Part shown: positions 7,181 to 15,850 of the stretch, piece by piece | Layout of the letters: every line of letters begins with the position of its first letter | Numbering within the stretch: the first letter of the stretch is position 1 | Assembly (NCBI GenBank): GCA_965370365.1 | Contig: CBDUSP010000007.1 | Coordinates: forward strand, 1-45,186 | Source of the DNA: DAIDHZ01 sp965370365 | GTDB lineage: Bacteria > Chlamydiota > Chlamydiia > Chlamydiales > SM23-39 | Direction: 5' to 3' | DNA length: 45,186 nt | Made by a program: the position numbers and the translations under genes | Notes under the pieces: model-generated | Seen by the model: only the letters and a program-made list of their open reading frames with translations | What the model was told of the DNA's origin: nothing | Databases searched by the model: none

Positions 7181-9346
7181 TTACGTCTCCTGATCAAAAT
7201 AACTTTCAATATCGGAGATTGTAAACTGTTCTCCTTGGAACTCGAAAGTCTCTCCAATGGTCTTTTCATTCATTGCTTGAGCGAGCTTGGACTGGAAGGC
7301 TAAAATCCCCTTTTCGGGATCGGCATCCCAAGGGCCTAGAAGAGTAAATCGTGCGTGTTCTCCTTTGGAGTTTTTGCAGATTACGATAGCGCCAATTCCC
7401 ACCTCATTTGGTGAAATATCTTCAGGAGAGATGATGCGCGCAAGGCCGATCTGATCAGAGAGGAGTTTCATTTCTCCTTGGAGACGGTCTCTTTTTTCTA
7501 AAGATGCTTTAAACTCTGCGTTCTCACGAAGATCGCCAAGTGCTCGCGCGGCTTCAATCTCTTTTGCATTGATCACAGTTTCAATTGTAGAGATCTCTTG
7601 AAGCCTTGCTTGTGTTCTTTGAAAGCCTTCCTGGGTTGTCCAAAGGATATTTTCAGGGGCAGCTTTGGGTTCTTTTCTAAGGTGTGAAAGCGATGGGTGA
7701 ACAACTTCTGCAAGCGATTGAAAGATTTTTACATCATGATCAGAAAAAGAAGAACACTTTGTTGCAAGGAGGACAAACTCTTTCACTTCCTCGATATTTG
7801 CAATTTGCAACACATCTCTTACAATCGCGTAGCGTTTATCAATGAAGGCATTGAGGAGTTTTTTTGTAAGATCTTTTTTCTGTGGTTTCTTCTCGACATG
7901 AGAAAAGAGGATCAAAAGGCCCTCAAAAAAGAGCTTTTTCCCATCGTTGTCTGCGAAGGGGAATTTTGCTTTTTTATCCATCACCTTTGCAAAGTACCAG
8001 AAGAAAACTTCTGGGTACGTTGTTGGATGCACAAGAAGAGAGGCGAGTTTTTGCTTAAGGAGATCTCTTGTTTTTGGTCCGTTTAGTTCTAAGAGGAGAA
8101 AATCGCGGACTGTATGTTGTTCCACTATGAAAAGAAGATCGAGAAAAAGTTCTTTCCATCCTTCTTTTTTCTTCATTACAAACTGCAAAAAGCGTTTTTG
8201 AAAGGAGGGGATTTCTATCGAACTCGTGATCTCTATGATTTGATGCAGTTCAGAGACATTGTCCAAGATTTGTTGTTTTGCATCAGGGGATCCCACATTT
8301 TCAAGAAGCAAAAGGAGTTGAATTCTCTGACTATCGCTAACATGTTCTTCAACAAGAGTTTCTTTAATCTTTGTTTCAAGTGATGTTTTAAATTCGCTAT
8401 TTTTGAGCGTTTCGGGAAAGTCACGAAGAAACGCATAGGTGATTTGAATCATTGCATGAACAGTCGGCTTTGCTTCTAACTTTTTATGGAAAAGAACCTC
8501 ATGGGGAAGCTCCTTTTCTCTTAAACGAAAGGGCTTTTTGAGATCTTTAGGCATCTCAACCATTGTGTCTTTTTTGAGCTTTGCTCTTGCTGTTTGCCAC
8601 CAGCGATTCCATTCATCTGCTGGGATTACAAGGTCGATCATTTCCTGCTTGATGTCAGCTGCTGTCTTGGGTCCTAAGTCGTGGAGCATAGCGCGAAGCA
8701 CTTTAGCTGGATCTTCTTTTGCTTCTTTTTCAAGGCTATCCGGCTCTCCAAATCGTCTCGAATAAAAGTGGGACATTTCTAGGGGAAGCAATGTGCGAAA
8801 GGCTTTTCCAAAAGAAAGGGACTGAACGCCAAGAACATGCTCAAATTCTAAAGAAAGTTCTTCACGAACAAGAGAGACACTTACAATTTCTCCCGTTCCC
8901 CATCCGGCTGTATGGAATACAAACTTTCCCTTTTCCATGTGGGTGAGAAGTTCAAAATTTCGAATGGATCCTTGGAATTTTTCTCGATTACGTAGGCCGA
9001 CAAGGCGCAATTTTTCGTTTAAAAGAGGGTCTTCGGAATAAGTGGATTTAATGTGCTCTGTTGCAAGGGTTGCAAGTTGTTCGCTATTTGTGGTTTGCAA
9101 ATCCAGGATCAGGAGAAGGACTTCATGGGAAAGCTTTTGGTCCTGAAGAAGCCGCCAGAGGGGGATGGCCCTTTCTACCTGAAGGCCGAAGGCTTTTGAA
9201 AAGTCAGAGTCTTTGACGCTTTCCAAAATAGCGATCATTTCCTTGCCATCCGGCTGATCCCCGTAGCAATACTCTTCCCAGATCTTTAAGAACCCGGGGT
9301 AGTCTGCATTTTGGATTCTCTCGCGAAAATCTTTTAGATAAGCCAT
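7181..9346 (-). CDS. greA: Transcript cleavage factor GreA, chlamydial long form
   Basis: About 721 residues from ATG 9346 (MAYLKDFRERIQ). A TTG at 9361 with GGAGG nine bases upstream is an alternative. The last ~160 residues are a standard GreA: an antiparallel coiled coil with RALGDLRENAEFKASLEKR (the acidic D..ENAE tip, about residues 609-627) followed by the FKBP-like domain (GAIVICKNSKGE, TLLGPWDADPEKG, ETFEFQGEQFTI). The first ~560 residues are a large mostly helical extension. An oversized GreA of this kind is known from Chlamydia (about 715 residues). GreA enters the RNA polymerase secondary channel and rescues backtracked complexes. The role of the extension is unknown. First gene of an operon with rdgB and the NYN nuclease. 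Confidence 0.92.
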   Translation of the reverse strand: MAYLKDFRERIQNADYPGFLKIWEEYCYGDQPDGKEMIAILESVKDSDFSKAFGLQVERAIPLWRLLQDQKLSHEVLLLILDLQTTNSEQLATLATEHIKSTYSEDPLLNEKLRLVGLRNREKFQGSIRNFELLTHMEKGKFVFHTAGWGTGEIVSVSLVREELSLEFEHVLGVQSLSFGKAFRTLLPLEMSHFYSRRFGEPDSLEKEAKEDPAKVLRAMLHDLGPKTAADIKQEMIDLVIPADEWNRWWQTARAKLKKDTMVEMPKDLKKPFRLREKELPHEVLFHKKLEAKPTVHAMIQITYAFLRDFPETLKNSEFKTSLETKIKETLVEEHVSDSQRIQLLLLLENVGSPDAKQQILDNVSELHQIIEITSSIEIPSFQKRFLQFVMKKKEGWKELFLDLLFIVEQHTVRDFLLLELNGPKTRDLLKQKLASLLVHPTTYPEVFFWYFAKVMDKKAKFPFADNDGKKLFFEGLLILFSHVEKKPQKKDLTKKLLNAFIDKRYAIVRDVLQIANIEEVKEFVLLATKCSSFSDHDVKIFQSLAEVVHPSLSHLRKEPKAAPENILWTTQEGFQRTQARLQEISTIETVINAKEIEAARALGDLRENAEFKASLEKRDRLQGEMKLLSDQIGLARIISPEDISPNEVGIGAIVICKNSKGEHARFTLLGPWDADPEKGILAFQSKLAQAMNEKTIGETFEFQGEQFTISDIESYFDQET

Positions 9347-9377
9347 CGAATGTGATTCCAAAGAACTGTCCCTCCAT

Positions 9378-9547
9378 TAGGGAGTGTACCTGGAAGAGGT
9401 TCTGTCGATTTTTGGGTTCTTTTGAGCCGCTTTTTGATTTTCTTAAGGGGGGGGTCATATACACGTATATTACCCCCCTTAAGAAAATCAAAAAGCGGCC
9501 AAAATAATCCCAAAAAGCGATGAATCCTCTTCCAGGTACACTCCCTA
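9378..9547. repeat. Palindromic element type C between divergent genes
   Basis: The outer 22 bp are exact inverted repeats (TAGGGAGTGTACCTGGAAGA... at 9378 against its complement ending at 9547). A less matched stretch follows. The inner arms are again almost exact (GCCGCTTTTTGATTTTCTTA followed by a G8 run, against its complement with C6), around the central TCATATACACGTATATTA. The whole 170 bp forms one hairpin. It sits between greA and the divergent yjbH-like gene, where no transcript end is expected, so a terminator is unlikely. It has the same size class as the other palindromes here but a different sequence. Confidence 0.85.
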
Positions 9548-9610
9548 GACCCCCCGAGTATAGAGGACCTAAAGATAATCTTCAATGATGGGTATAAGAA
9601 TTAGGGAACC

Positions 9611-9631
9611 TCCTCTCAATAAAAGAGGAGC
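9611..9631 (+). promoter_or_regulatory. Small hairpin followed by a T-run in the leader of the yjbH-like gene
   Basis: CTCCTCT (9611-9617) and AGAGGAG (9625-9631) form a 7-bp stem with a 7-base loop, followed after four bases by TTTTTTC. This has the shape of an intrinsic terminator on the plus strand and lies 36 bases before the ATG at 9667. It could act as an attenuator if transcription starts upstream of it, or the stem could mask translation signals. The remaining bases between 9362 and 9666 hold the type C palindrome and no gene. Confidence 0.35.
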
Positions 9632-9666
9632 GAATTTTTTCTTGAGAGTGTAGACTTTTTTGGAAG

Positions 9667-11796
9667 ATGTTATTCCTTTTACTGCTTTTAAGTTTTTTTT
9701 CTGTGTTTGCAGGAGATGATTTCTCTGCAGATCAAGTCTTTCAGGATTTAGATACTGTCAGATGCGTCGATCAGAAACATGTTGATCGCTTGCCTCTCAT
9801 GGTGAACTATCAGGGCCAGGGGGGGTATTTTACGATGCCCTCTGCGCGTACATTTGATGCGGGCGATTTAGGCTTTACGTTTTCTCATGTTCCTCCCTAT
9901 CAGATTTGGAGTCTTGGATTTCAGTTTTTCGATCACCTTGAGACGACGGGAAACTATTGGGTTTTTCGGGGGAAGATTGAAGAGAATTTTGGGCATCTTG
10001 GCTTTGGAGATGATGCAGATAGGGCAGCAAACGTGAAGCTGATTTTTCTTCGCAAAGACGATGGGGTTACGTTCCTTCCTGAGCTTGCAATTGGTTGGAA
10101 TGATTTTTTGGGTTCAAGCAGGTTCTATTCATTTTACGCGACAGCAACGAAGCAGTGGACTTCCTTGAACTTAGAGACGACTCTTGGCTGGGGCGATGGA
10201 AGAATTGAGGGGTTTTATGGAGGCGCTTCCTGGAGTCCTTTTAGGAACACTTCTTATTTCTGGAAAAATTTGATGCTCTCTGCCGAGTACGATGCAAATG
10301 ATTATAAAAATCATACGCATGAGCATCCAAATGGCAGGAAAGTTGATTATCGGATTAATGCAGGGATTCAGCTCCCCTTATGGGATCTATTGCGCGTTAC
10401 AGTGAGCTCTCTGCGGGGAAAGGAAGTGGCGGCAGGGGCTTCTTTTCAATATAACTTTGGATCTTCTTCTGGGTTTTTCCCAAAGATCTACGATCCTCCA
10501 GAGTATACAGCGCCTGTGGATACGGAGCCTTTGGGACATCTTCGCAAAGAGTACGAGCTTGCCGAGGAGTTTGCCTTCGCGTTTAAGGATCAGGGGTTTG
10601 ATCTTTATAGTATCTACCTTGTCCCCGGATTTGATGATACCCTTTGGATGAAGATCATCAACGTTCGCTATCGCGAAGAAAGCGTAGTAAGAGAACGTAT
10701 CGAAAATATTCTTGCCTCCCTTCTTCCCTCAAATATTCATGGAGTTACGACAGTTGTTGAGACAGAAGGAGTTCCGATTTATGAGTATCGTTTTCGTGCA
10801 GAGGATCTTAAAAAATACAAAGAAGGAAGCCTTGGAGAAAAGGAGTTTCAGGTTATTTCTCCAATGAGAGAAGCGCATGGGGCGCCAAGCGACTATGAAG
10901 CGAACCTCCTTTATCGAAGGAGCAAATCGATTTGGACGATGACATTTCGTCCTTGGCTAAGGACTTTTTTCGGAAGCAGTAAGGGCAAGTTTAAGTATGA
11001 AGTTGGGTTTGTCTTAGGTCCTGAAGGGTATCTTTTTAACCAAATCTATTACTGTCTTCAGGGGAGTTATACAGCCAAGTCAAGCGTTCAAAATATTGGA
11101 TCGCAAGACATGCTTAATCCATCAAGGATCATTAACGTCAGAACGGATTCTTTAAAATATAACCAGTCGAGTTCGTTTCATATTCCGCAGGCCTTTGTCC
11201 AAAAGAGTTGGAATATGGGCAGAGGCTTTTTTTCACGGATGGCACTTGGTTATTTTGAGATTGCCTACGCAGGATTTGCAACGGAGGCTCTTTATTATCC
11301 GGTAGATTCGAGCTTTGCAATTGGCATTGAGGCAGCAACCTTTTTAAAGCGTAAGTATTTTGGGCTTGGCTTTCAGCACAAAATTAGACGATGGTCTCCA
11401 GACGGAGATGTTGTCTCTGACTACATTGGTTTGCAGTATTTTCTCGATCTTTACTACGAATACAAGCCGTACAATTTAAATTTTAAAGTAAGTGCTGGGC
11501 AGTTTCTTGCGCGCGATAAGGGAGCGCGTTTTGAAGGGGCTCGCACGTTTAAAAGCGGTCTTGCGGTGGGTCTATGGTATACGCTCACAAATGGGAACGA
11601 TGTAGTCAACGGGGATCGGTACTTTGACAAGGGATTTTTTGTCTCATTGCCTCTGGACTTCTTTCTAAATAAGTCGAGCCGTAGCCGTATTGGCTATGGG
11701 ATGTCGGCGTGGCTTCGCGATGTTGGCGCGCAAGCCGCGACAGGAAGACCTTTATATCAAACACTTTTCTGGGAAAGGTATAATTATATGCGATAA
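9667..11796 (+). CDS. YjbH-like outer-membrane/exopolysaccharide-associated protein
   Basis: 709 residues. A signal peptide (LFLLLLLSFFSVFAG, residues 2-16) is followed by the family's opening pattern GGYFTMPSARTFDAGDLGF (about 51-69) and PPYQIWSLGFQFFDHLETTGNYW, then many alternating strands and a C-terminal half rich in aromatic beta strands (YFEIAYAGFA, KSGLAVGLWYTLTNG, SRSRIGYGMSAWL). YjbH (DUF940) proteins are predicted outer-membrane beta-barrels linked to export of exopolysaccharide in E. coli and Vibrio (yjbEFGH, wbf clusters). No polysaccharide polymerase or export gene lies next to it here, so the role in this organism is open. GGAAG precedes the ATG. A smaller unknown gene follows after 20 bases. 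Confidence 0.75.
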   Translation: MLFLLLLLSFFSVFAGDDFSADQVFQDLDTVRCVDQKHVDRLPLMVNYQGQGGYFTMPSARTFDAGDLGFTFSHVPPYQIWSLGFQFFDHLETTGNYWVFRGKIEENFGHLGFGDDADRAANVKLIFLRKDDGVTFLPELAIGWNDFLGSSRFYSFYATATKQWTSLNLETTLGWGDGRIEGFYGGASWSPFRNTSYFWKNLMLSAEYDANDYKNHTHEHPNGRKVDYRINAGIQLPLWDLLRVTVSSLRGKEVAAGASFQYNFGSSSGFFPKIYDPPEYTAPVDTEPLGHLRKEYELAEEFAFAFKDQGFDLYSIYLVPGFDDTLWMKIINVRYREESVVRERIENILASLLPSNIHGVTTVVETEGVPIYEYRFRAEDLKKYKEGSLGEKEFQVISPMREAHGAPSDYEANLLYRRSKSIWTMTFRPWLRTFFGSSKGKFKYEVGFVLGPEGYLFNQIYYCLQGSYTAKSSVQNIGSQDMLNPSRIINVRTDSLKYNQSSSFHIPQAFVQKSWNMGRGFFSRMALGYFEIAYAGFATEALYYPVDSSFAIGIEAATFLKRKYFGLGFQHKIRRWSPDGDVVSDYIGLQYFLDLYYEYKPYNLNFKVSAGQFLARDKGARFEGARTFKSGLAVGLWYTLTNGNDVVNGDRYFDKGFFVSLPLDFFLNKSSRSRIGYGMSAWLRDVGAQAATGRPLYQTLFWERYNYMR

Positions 11797-11816
11797 TTTG
11801 TTATACTATCGCAAGT

Positions 11817-12194
11817 ATGGAACAAGAAAGAGTATCAGCTCCTTTTAATGGAAAGGTAAAAATTGATTTTGACTCGTCAAAGCGAGTCTTCTTCCTTTCA
11901 GCTATGATCTTTGATTGTCCAGCTGGCTTGCCCTCTTCTGTCAAAGCCTATGTTGATGCAAGGCAAAATCATTCTTTTAAACCGTATAAGACCTCGTTTA
12001 GGGTTTCTGGAAAAAATCAAGTAGAGCTAATTCAAGAAATTCCTTTTCAGTGGGGGTTCCAACCGGGATTTCGGGGGCAAATTGCAACCTTTCGAAAGCT
12101 TGGATCAAAGTGCTATCAAACGCTTTTAGAAATTGCTGTTGAAGAAAAGATTAATCTCGTTGAAGAGCACCTTTTCTCAATGCTTTTGAACTAA
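11817..12194 (+). CDS. Conserved-looking small cytoplasmic protein, unrecognised
   Basis: 125 residues with no signal peptide or membrane segment. The first half alternates strand-like sequence (VSAPFNGKVKIDF, RVFFLSAMIFDCPAG, PYKTSFRVS, QVELIQEIPFQWG) and the last 40 residues look helical (CYQTLLEIAVEEKINLVEEHLFSMLLN). The strand-then-helix layout and size would suit a small adaptor or chaperone, but I recognise no family motif. It starts 20 bases after the yjbH-like gene and is probably co-transcribed with it. The stop TAA overlaps the first base of the type B palindrome. Confidence 0.6.
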   Translation: MEQERVSAPFNGKVKIDFDSSKRVFFLSAMIFDCPAGLPSSVKAYVDARQNHSFKPYKTSFRVSGKNQVELIQEIPFQWGFQPGFRGQIATFRKLGSKCYQTLLEIAVEEKINLVEEHLFSMLLN

Positions 12195-12356
12195 GTACAT
12201 GACCCTAAAGTTTTTGCACTTTTGGCCCGCGTGAAAGCTGCCAAATTTCCAAGCTCACAAGTGGCACTGTATTGATTAATACTATGCCACTTGTGATCTT
12301 GAAAATTTGGCGCTTTGACGCGGTCAAAAGCGTAAAACCTTTAAGCGTCATGTACT
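12194..12356. repeat. Palindromic element type B between convergent genes
   Basis: The ends are AGTACATGAC (12194-12203) and GTCATGTACT (12347-12356). The arms pair at roughly four of five positions along their whole length, with a strong inner block CACAAGTGGCA / TGCCACTTGTG (about 12257-12267 and 12284-12294) around a TATTGATTAATA centre. It fills the space between the 11817-12194 gene and the converging pGP6-D-like gene, and its right end encodes that protein's last residues and stop. It might act as a bidirectional terminator, but at 163 bp it is far longer than one needs and matches the size of the other palindromes. Confidence 0.8.
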
Positions 12357-13081
12357 AGATGGTGGACTTCCGCGATCAGACCCTGCAGAGTTCTTTTTTC
12401 TGCTTCACTCGGAACACAGGTCCTTTTTTTGAGCATTTCACGCGCTTTTTTTAAGAATCCAATTGCGTGCGCTGCCATATTCGGAAGGCGCTTATCGGAT
12501 TCTTCTAACGGGAACTCTTCGCGGATTAGGCTGAGCAGTTCTTGCTTTGTTTCACCGTTGTAGTTTTGGACGATCTGCTCTTTTTTTGAGAACTCACCAC
12601 TTCTGCTGGCCAAGCTATAGATTACCTGACGCGGCATTTCGTCGATCTTCGTGTGGAGTGATTGCGGGAGTTGTGTATAGAACTCGTAGTACTGCATGAA
12701 GTTGTAGGGAGTTTGACGGTTCCCATAAGTTGCAAAGAGCCACGCTGTAAAAGCACCATCTAGATAGTCTTTAAGGATTGTTTGCGCTTTTTTAATGCGC
12801 TCGCCGTGCAAGATGACGGCTTGGTTTGCAATTGCCTTTACTTCAGAGGTAATTGTTGAGAGGGCTTGAAGATCAGAGGCGATGTCAAAAGATTCTGTTT
12901 GTCTGAAATTTGTAAGGATTGACTCGAGCGTGGAGCTTTCTGTTGGGTTTAGGGATGCCACTTTAAAAACACCAGAAAAACTAGAGAGCCCTCCTTCTTT
13001 TGCCTTCTCAACAAGCGCGGTCATTTTTGCATTTTCTTTTTTGGAAAATCTTAGGCTGAGAAGGTCATTGAATTTAGACAT
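12341..13081 (-). CDS. pGP6-D-like protein (chromosomal homologue of the chlamydial plasmid protein)
   Basis: 246 residues, almost wholly helical by appearance, without signal or membrane segments. It lies directly downstream of a ParA-type gene and thrS. In C. trachomatis the chromosomal order is thrS (CT581), minD/pGP5-D-like (CT582), pGP6-D-like (CT583), and this protein has the expected size and position. Stretches such as QAVILHGERIKKAQTILKDY, GAFTAWLFATYGNRQTPYNFMQYYEF and ASRSGEFSKKEQIVQNYNG fit my memory of the pGP6-D family. The family's role is not established; on the plasmid, pGP6-D is needed for plasmid maintenance. The last residues (VHDA, stop TAA) are encoded within the arm of palindrome B. 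Confidence 0.8.
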   Translation of the reverse strand: MSKFNDLLSLRFSKKENAKMTALVEKAKEGGLSSFSGVFKVASLNPTESSTLESILTNFRQTESFDIASDLQALSTITSEVKAIANQAVILHGERIKKAQTILKDYLDGAFTAWLFATYGNRQTPYNFMQYYEFYTQLPQSLHTKIDEMPRQVIYSLASRSGEFSKKEQIVQNYNGETKQELLSLIREEFPLEESDKRLPNMAAHAIGFLKKAREMLKKRTCVPSEAEKRTLQGLIAEVHHLVHDA

Positions 13082-13083
13082 TT

Positions 13084-13836
13084 TTAAATCCTAGTTATAA
13101 TTTCTGAAGTAAGCGCTCGATAGTCTAAGGATGCACGCGCTTTAGGTGCTGTCTCAAAGATTGGTTTTCCATAAATCGTCGCTTCAGATACTGCGATATC
13201 GCGTCTGACCTTTGTTTTCAAGAGCTTTCCTGGGAACGTCTGATCAATTGCTCCCAAAAAGGCTTTGTTGCTTTTGCCTCGCGGATTCCAGAAAGAGAGC
13301 GCGACTCCTAATACTTTTGCTCCGTGTCTCTCTGAGATATTATTAATAAATAAAGAAAGGCGCTGCAAGCCTTTAACGCTATAAAACTCAGCTGTTGCAC
13401 AAACAAGAGAGAATCTCGAGGCAATCAGAGAGGACTCTGTTAGCCAGCAAAGAGAAGGAGGCGTGTCAATGAGGATAAAATCATAATCGAGACCTTTTAA
13501 AATCTCACGAAGGCGCTCATGTGAATATCTGTCTGCCGCAAGAGATCCCGAGACCTCAACTCTTTCAAGCCAGGTATCGGCAGGGATAATGTGCATATTT
13601 GGAACGCACGTCTCTAAAATCACTTCGGAGAGATCTTTTTCTCCTTGAAGAACAGGTGCGATACTGTCTTGTTCATCTGGATCAAGACCAATTCCGGTCG
13701 TCAGGTTTGCCTGCGCATCGAAATCGATGAGGAGCACTTTTTTCTTGTGATACTTGGCAAGCGCCGATCCAAGATGAAGCGTCGTGGAGGTTTTAGCGGT
13801 ACCCCCTTTAAAACTGCTGACAGAGATAACAACCAT
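13084..13836 (-). CDS. ParA/MinD-type ATPase (pGP5-D-like)
   Basis: About 250 residues from ATG 13836, one base after the thrS stop with AAGG upstream; a longer frame to 13854 would overlap thrS. It shows the deviant Walker A SSFKGGTAKTSTTLHLG (about 6-22), the Walker A' strand VLLIDFDAQANLT with its switch aspartate, and DFILIDTPPSL (Walker B). These belong to ParA family ATPases, which position plasmids or other cargo by ATP-dependent dimerisation on DNA. Position next to thrS and a pGP6-D-like gene marks it as the chromosomal chlamydial pGP5-D/MinD-like gene. No ParB or parS-like repeats are seen nearby. Two bases separate it from the next gene. Confidence 0.9.
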   Translation of the reverse strand: MVVISVSSFKGGTAKTSTTLHLGSALAKYHKKKVLLIDFDAQANLTTGIGLDPDEQDSIAPVLQGEKDLSEVILETCVPNMHIIPADTWLERVEVSGSLAADRYSHERLREILKGLDYDFILIDTPPSLCWLTESSLIASRFSLVCATAEFYSVKGLQRLSLFINNISERHGAKVLGVALSFWNPRGKSNKAFLGAIDQTFPGKLLKTKVRRDIAVSEATIYGKPIFETAPKARASLDYRALTSEIITRI

Positions 13837-13837
13837 G

Positions 13838-15760
13838 TTAGGCCTTTGTTGCAAAAGCGGACATTAAGCTTTTTGTTTCTCGCTCATCGACTATTTTTGA
13901 TAGGAAGTCATCAATGTCAATTTCACCATGCACTACGTTGTCTCGTGTTCGAAGCGCGATTGTTTTATTTGTCTCTTCCTTATCGCCAATGGTGAGCATG
14001 TAATTTGTTTTTAACAATTGCGCATTGCGCACTTTTTTTCCAACAGATTCATTAGAGTCGTCAAGATCACAGGAAAACCCAGCTTTTTTAATGCGCTTAA
14101 TCACTTCTTTTGCAAAAGGAACGTGTCTATCTGCCACAGTTAGGATGCGAACAGGATAAGGACTCATCCAAAGAGGAAATTTCCCATTGAAATGTTCGAT
14201 TAAAACGCCGAAGAAGCGCTCGATGGATCCTAAAATTGCGCGGTGTAACATGATCGGTCTTTGGTGTGATCCATCATTTTCGACGTATTCAAGATCAAAC
14301 TTTTGTGGGAGCGCAAAGTCTAACTGAATCGTTCCACATTGCCAAAATCTTCCAAGAGCATCGCGAATTTCAATGTCGATTTTTGGCCCATAAAAAGCCC
14401 CGTCACCTTCATTGACTCTATAAGAATGCCCCCAGTCGTCAAGCGCGCCTTTAAGACCCGCAGTTGCGATGTCCCAATCTTCATCGGAGCCGATTGTTTC
14501 TTCTTTTTTTTCTGGCCTTGTAGACAGACCTAATCTGTAAGGAAGACCGAAGCTCATGTAGAGCTTGTCTGCAAATTGAATTAACCCAAGAATTTCTTCG
14601 CGGATTTGATCGGGGCGCATAAAAACATGTGCATCATCTTGATGGAAGGAACGGACGCGGAAAAGACCGTTTAAGGATCCCGATGATTCAAAGCGATGTA
14701 CGTGACCGATTTCTGCAATGCGTAAGGGGAGTTCTCTATAGCTGTGTGTTGTCCCCTTGTAAAAGAGCATGCACCCAGGACAGTTCATCGGCTTGACTGC
14801 AAATTCTCTCTCTTCGACTTCAGAAATGTACATATTTTCTTTGTAATGAAACCAGTGCCCCGATTTTTCCCAGAGTTCTTTGCTCATCATCGTAGGTGTT
14901 TTGATCTCGATGTAGTCTTCTTTTTGTAGATCGCGCAAAAAGGCAATCAAGTGATTCCAAACGATAAGTCCTCGCGCATGAATAAAGGGCATGCCAGGCG
15001 CTTCTTCTTTGAAAGAGAAAAGATCAAGAGCAGGCCCAACAACCTTGTGATCTCTTTTTTTTGCCTCTTCAACTAAGTAAAGATAGTCTTTTAGACGCTT
15101 TCTATCTGGGAACGAAATACCGTAGATACGGGTGAGCATCGCATTTTTTGCATCGGCCCGCCAGTAGGCACCGGAGGTTTTTAACACTTTAAAGGCCTTG
15201 ATCTTGCTGAGTGTTGGAAGGTGAGGACCTCGACAGAGATCCACAAACTCCCCCTGGCTGTAAGCAGAGATGGAGGCGTCGTCAAAGCTATCAATGAGTT
15301 CACATTTGTAGGGGTTTTCGGGGAATGCTTTTTTTGCATCCTCCTTACCTTTAAACTCTTTCCTTTCTGTCTTGTGGTTTTCTGAGAGGATTTTTGCAAC
15401 TTCTTCTTCGATTTTTTTAAAGTCTTGATCAGAGATAGTAAGGTTTGCAAAGTCGTAGTAAAAGCCCTGTTCAATCGGAGGGCCAATTGTTGGTTGCGCA
15501 TCGGGCCAAAGGCGTAAAACAGCTTGCGCCAAAACATGTGCTGAGGTGTGCCAGAAAACCTCTTTTCCTTGGGGATCATCGAAAGCGTAAAAGGTGAGAT
15601 CATCCCCATCGTTTAGCTGAGAGTCAAGATCACGAAGAGTCCCATTGACTTCAGCTGCAACGGCCTGCTCCGGGGCTGTCAGGTGAAGTTTTTCTGCTGC
15701 TTCTTTTACGGTTGCTCCATCGGGAAGGTCGCATGGTTTTTTATTGATTTTGACTTGCAC
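13838..15760 (-). CDS. thrS: Threonyl-tRNA synthetase
   Basis: 640 residues from a GTG at 15760 with AGGAG six bases upstream. Domains in order: TGS (about 1-60, DGATVKEAAEKL), the editing domain with HTSAHVLAQAV and FVDLCRGPHLP (zinc-type HxxxH and C..GPH motifs), the class II catalytic core (MNCPGCMLFYK, motif 2 HRFESSGSLNGLFRVRSF, motif 3 MLHRAILGSIERFFGVLIEH) and a C-terminal anticodon-binding domain (ADRHVPFAKEVIKRIKKAGF). It charges tRNA-Thr and clears mischarged serine. Full length and all visible catalytic motifs are intact. Confidence 0.97.
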   Translation of the reverse strand: MQVKINKKPCDLPDGATVKEAAEKLHLTAPEQAVAAEVNGTLRDLDSQLNDGDDLTFYAFDDPQGKEVFWHTSAHVLAQAVLRLWPDAQPTIGPPIEQGFYYDFANLTISDQDFKKIEEEVAKILSENHKTERKEFKGKEDAKKAFPENPYKCELIDSFDDASISAYSQGEFVDLCRGPHLPTLSKIKAFKVLKTSGAYWRADAKNAMLTRIYGISFPDRKRLKDYLYLVEEAKKRDHKVVGPALDLFSFKEEAPGMPFIHARGLIVWNHLIAFLRDLQKEDYIEIKTPTMMSKELWEKSGHWFHYKENMYISEVEEREFAVKPMNCPGCMLFYKGTTHSYRELPLRIAEIGHVHRFESSGSLNGLFRVRSFHQDDAHVFMRPDQIREEILGLIQFADKLYMSFGLPYRLGLSTRPEKKEETIGSDEDWDIATAGLKGALDDWGHSYRVNEGDGAFYGPKIDIEIRDALGRFWQCGTIQLDFALPQKFDLEYVENDGSHQRPIMLHRAILGSIERFFGVLIEHFNGKFPLWMSPYPVRILTVADRHVPFAKEVIKRIKKAGFSCDLDDSNESVGKKVRNAQLLKTNYMLTIGDKEETNKTIALRTRDNVVHGEIDIDDFLSKIVDERETKSLMSAFATKA

Positions 15761-15850
15761 GGGAAACTCCTAACTGCTAATAGAAGGAGAGAATACAATA
15801 TAGGAGAATTGATGAGAATCTTTTCTCCCCTTAAGTAAAGCGGTTTTACA

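Noticed and set aside
9378..9547. Intrinsic terminator interpretation of palindrome C
   Set aside because: The flanking genes are divergent, so no transcript should end here, and the structure is several times longer than a terminator stem.
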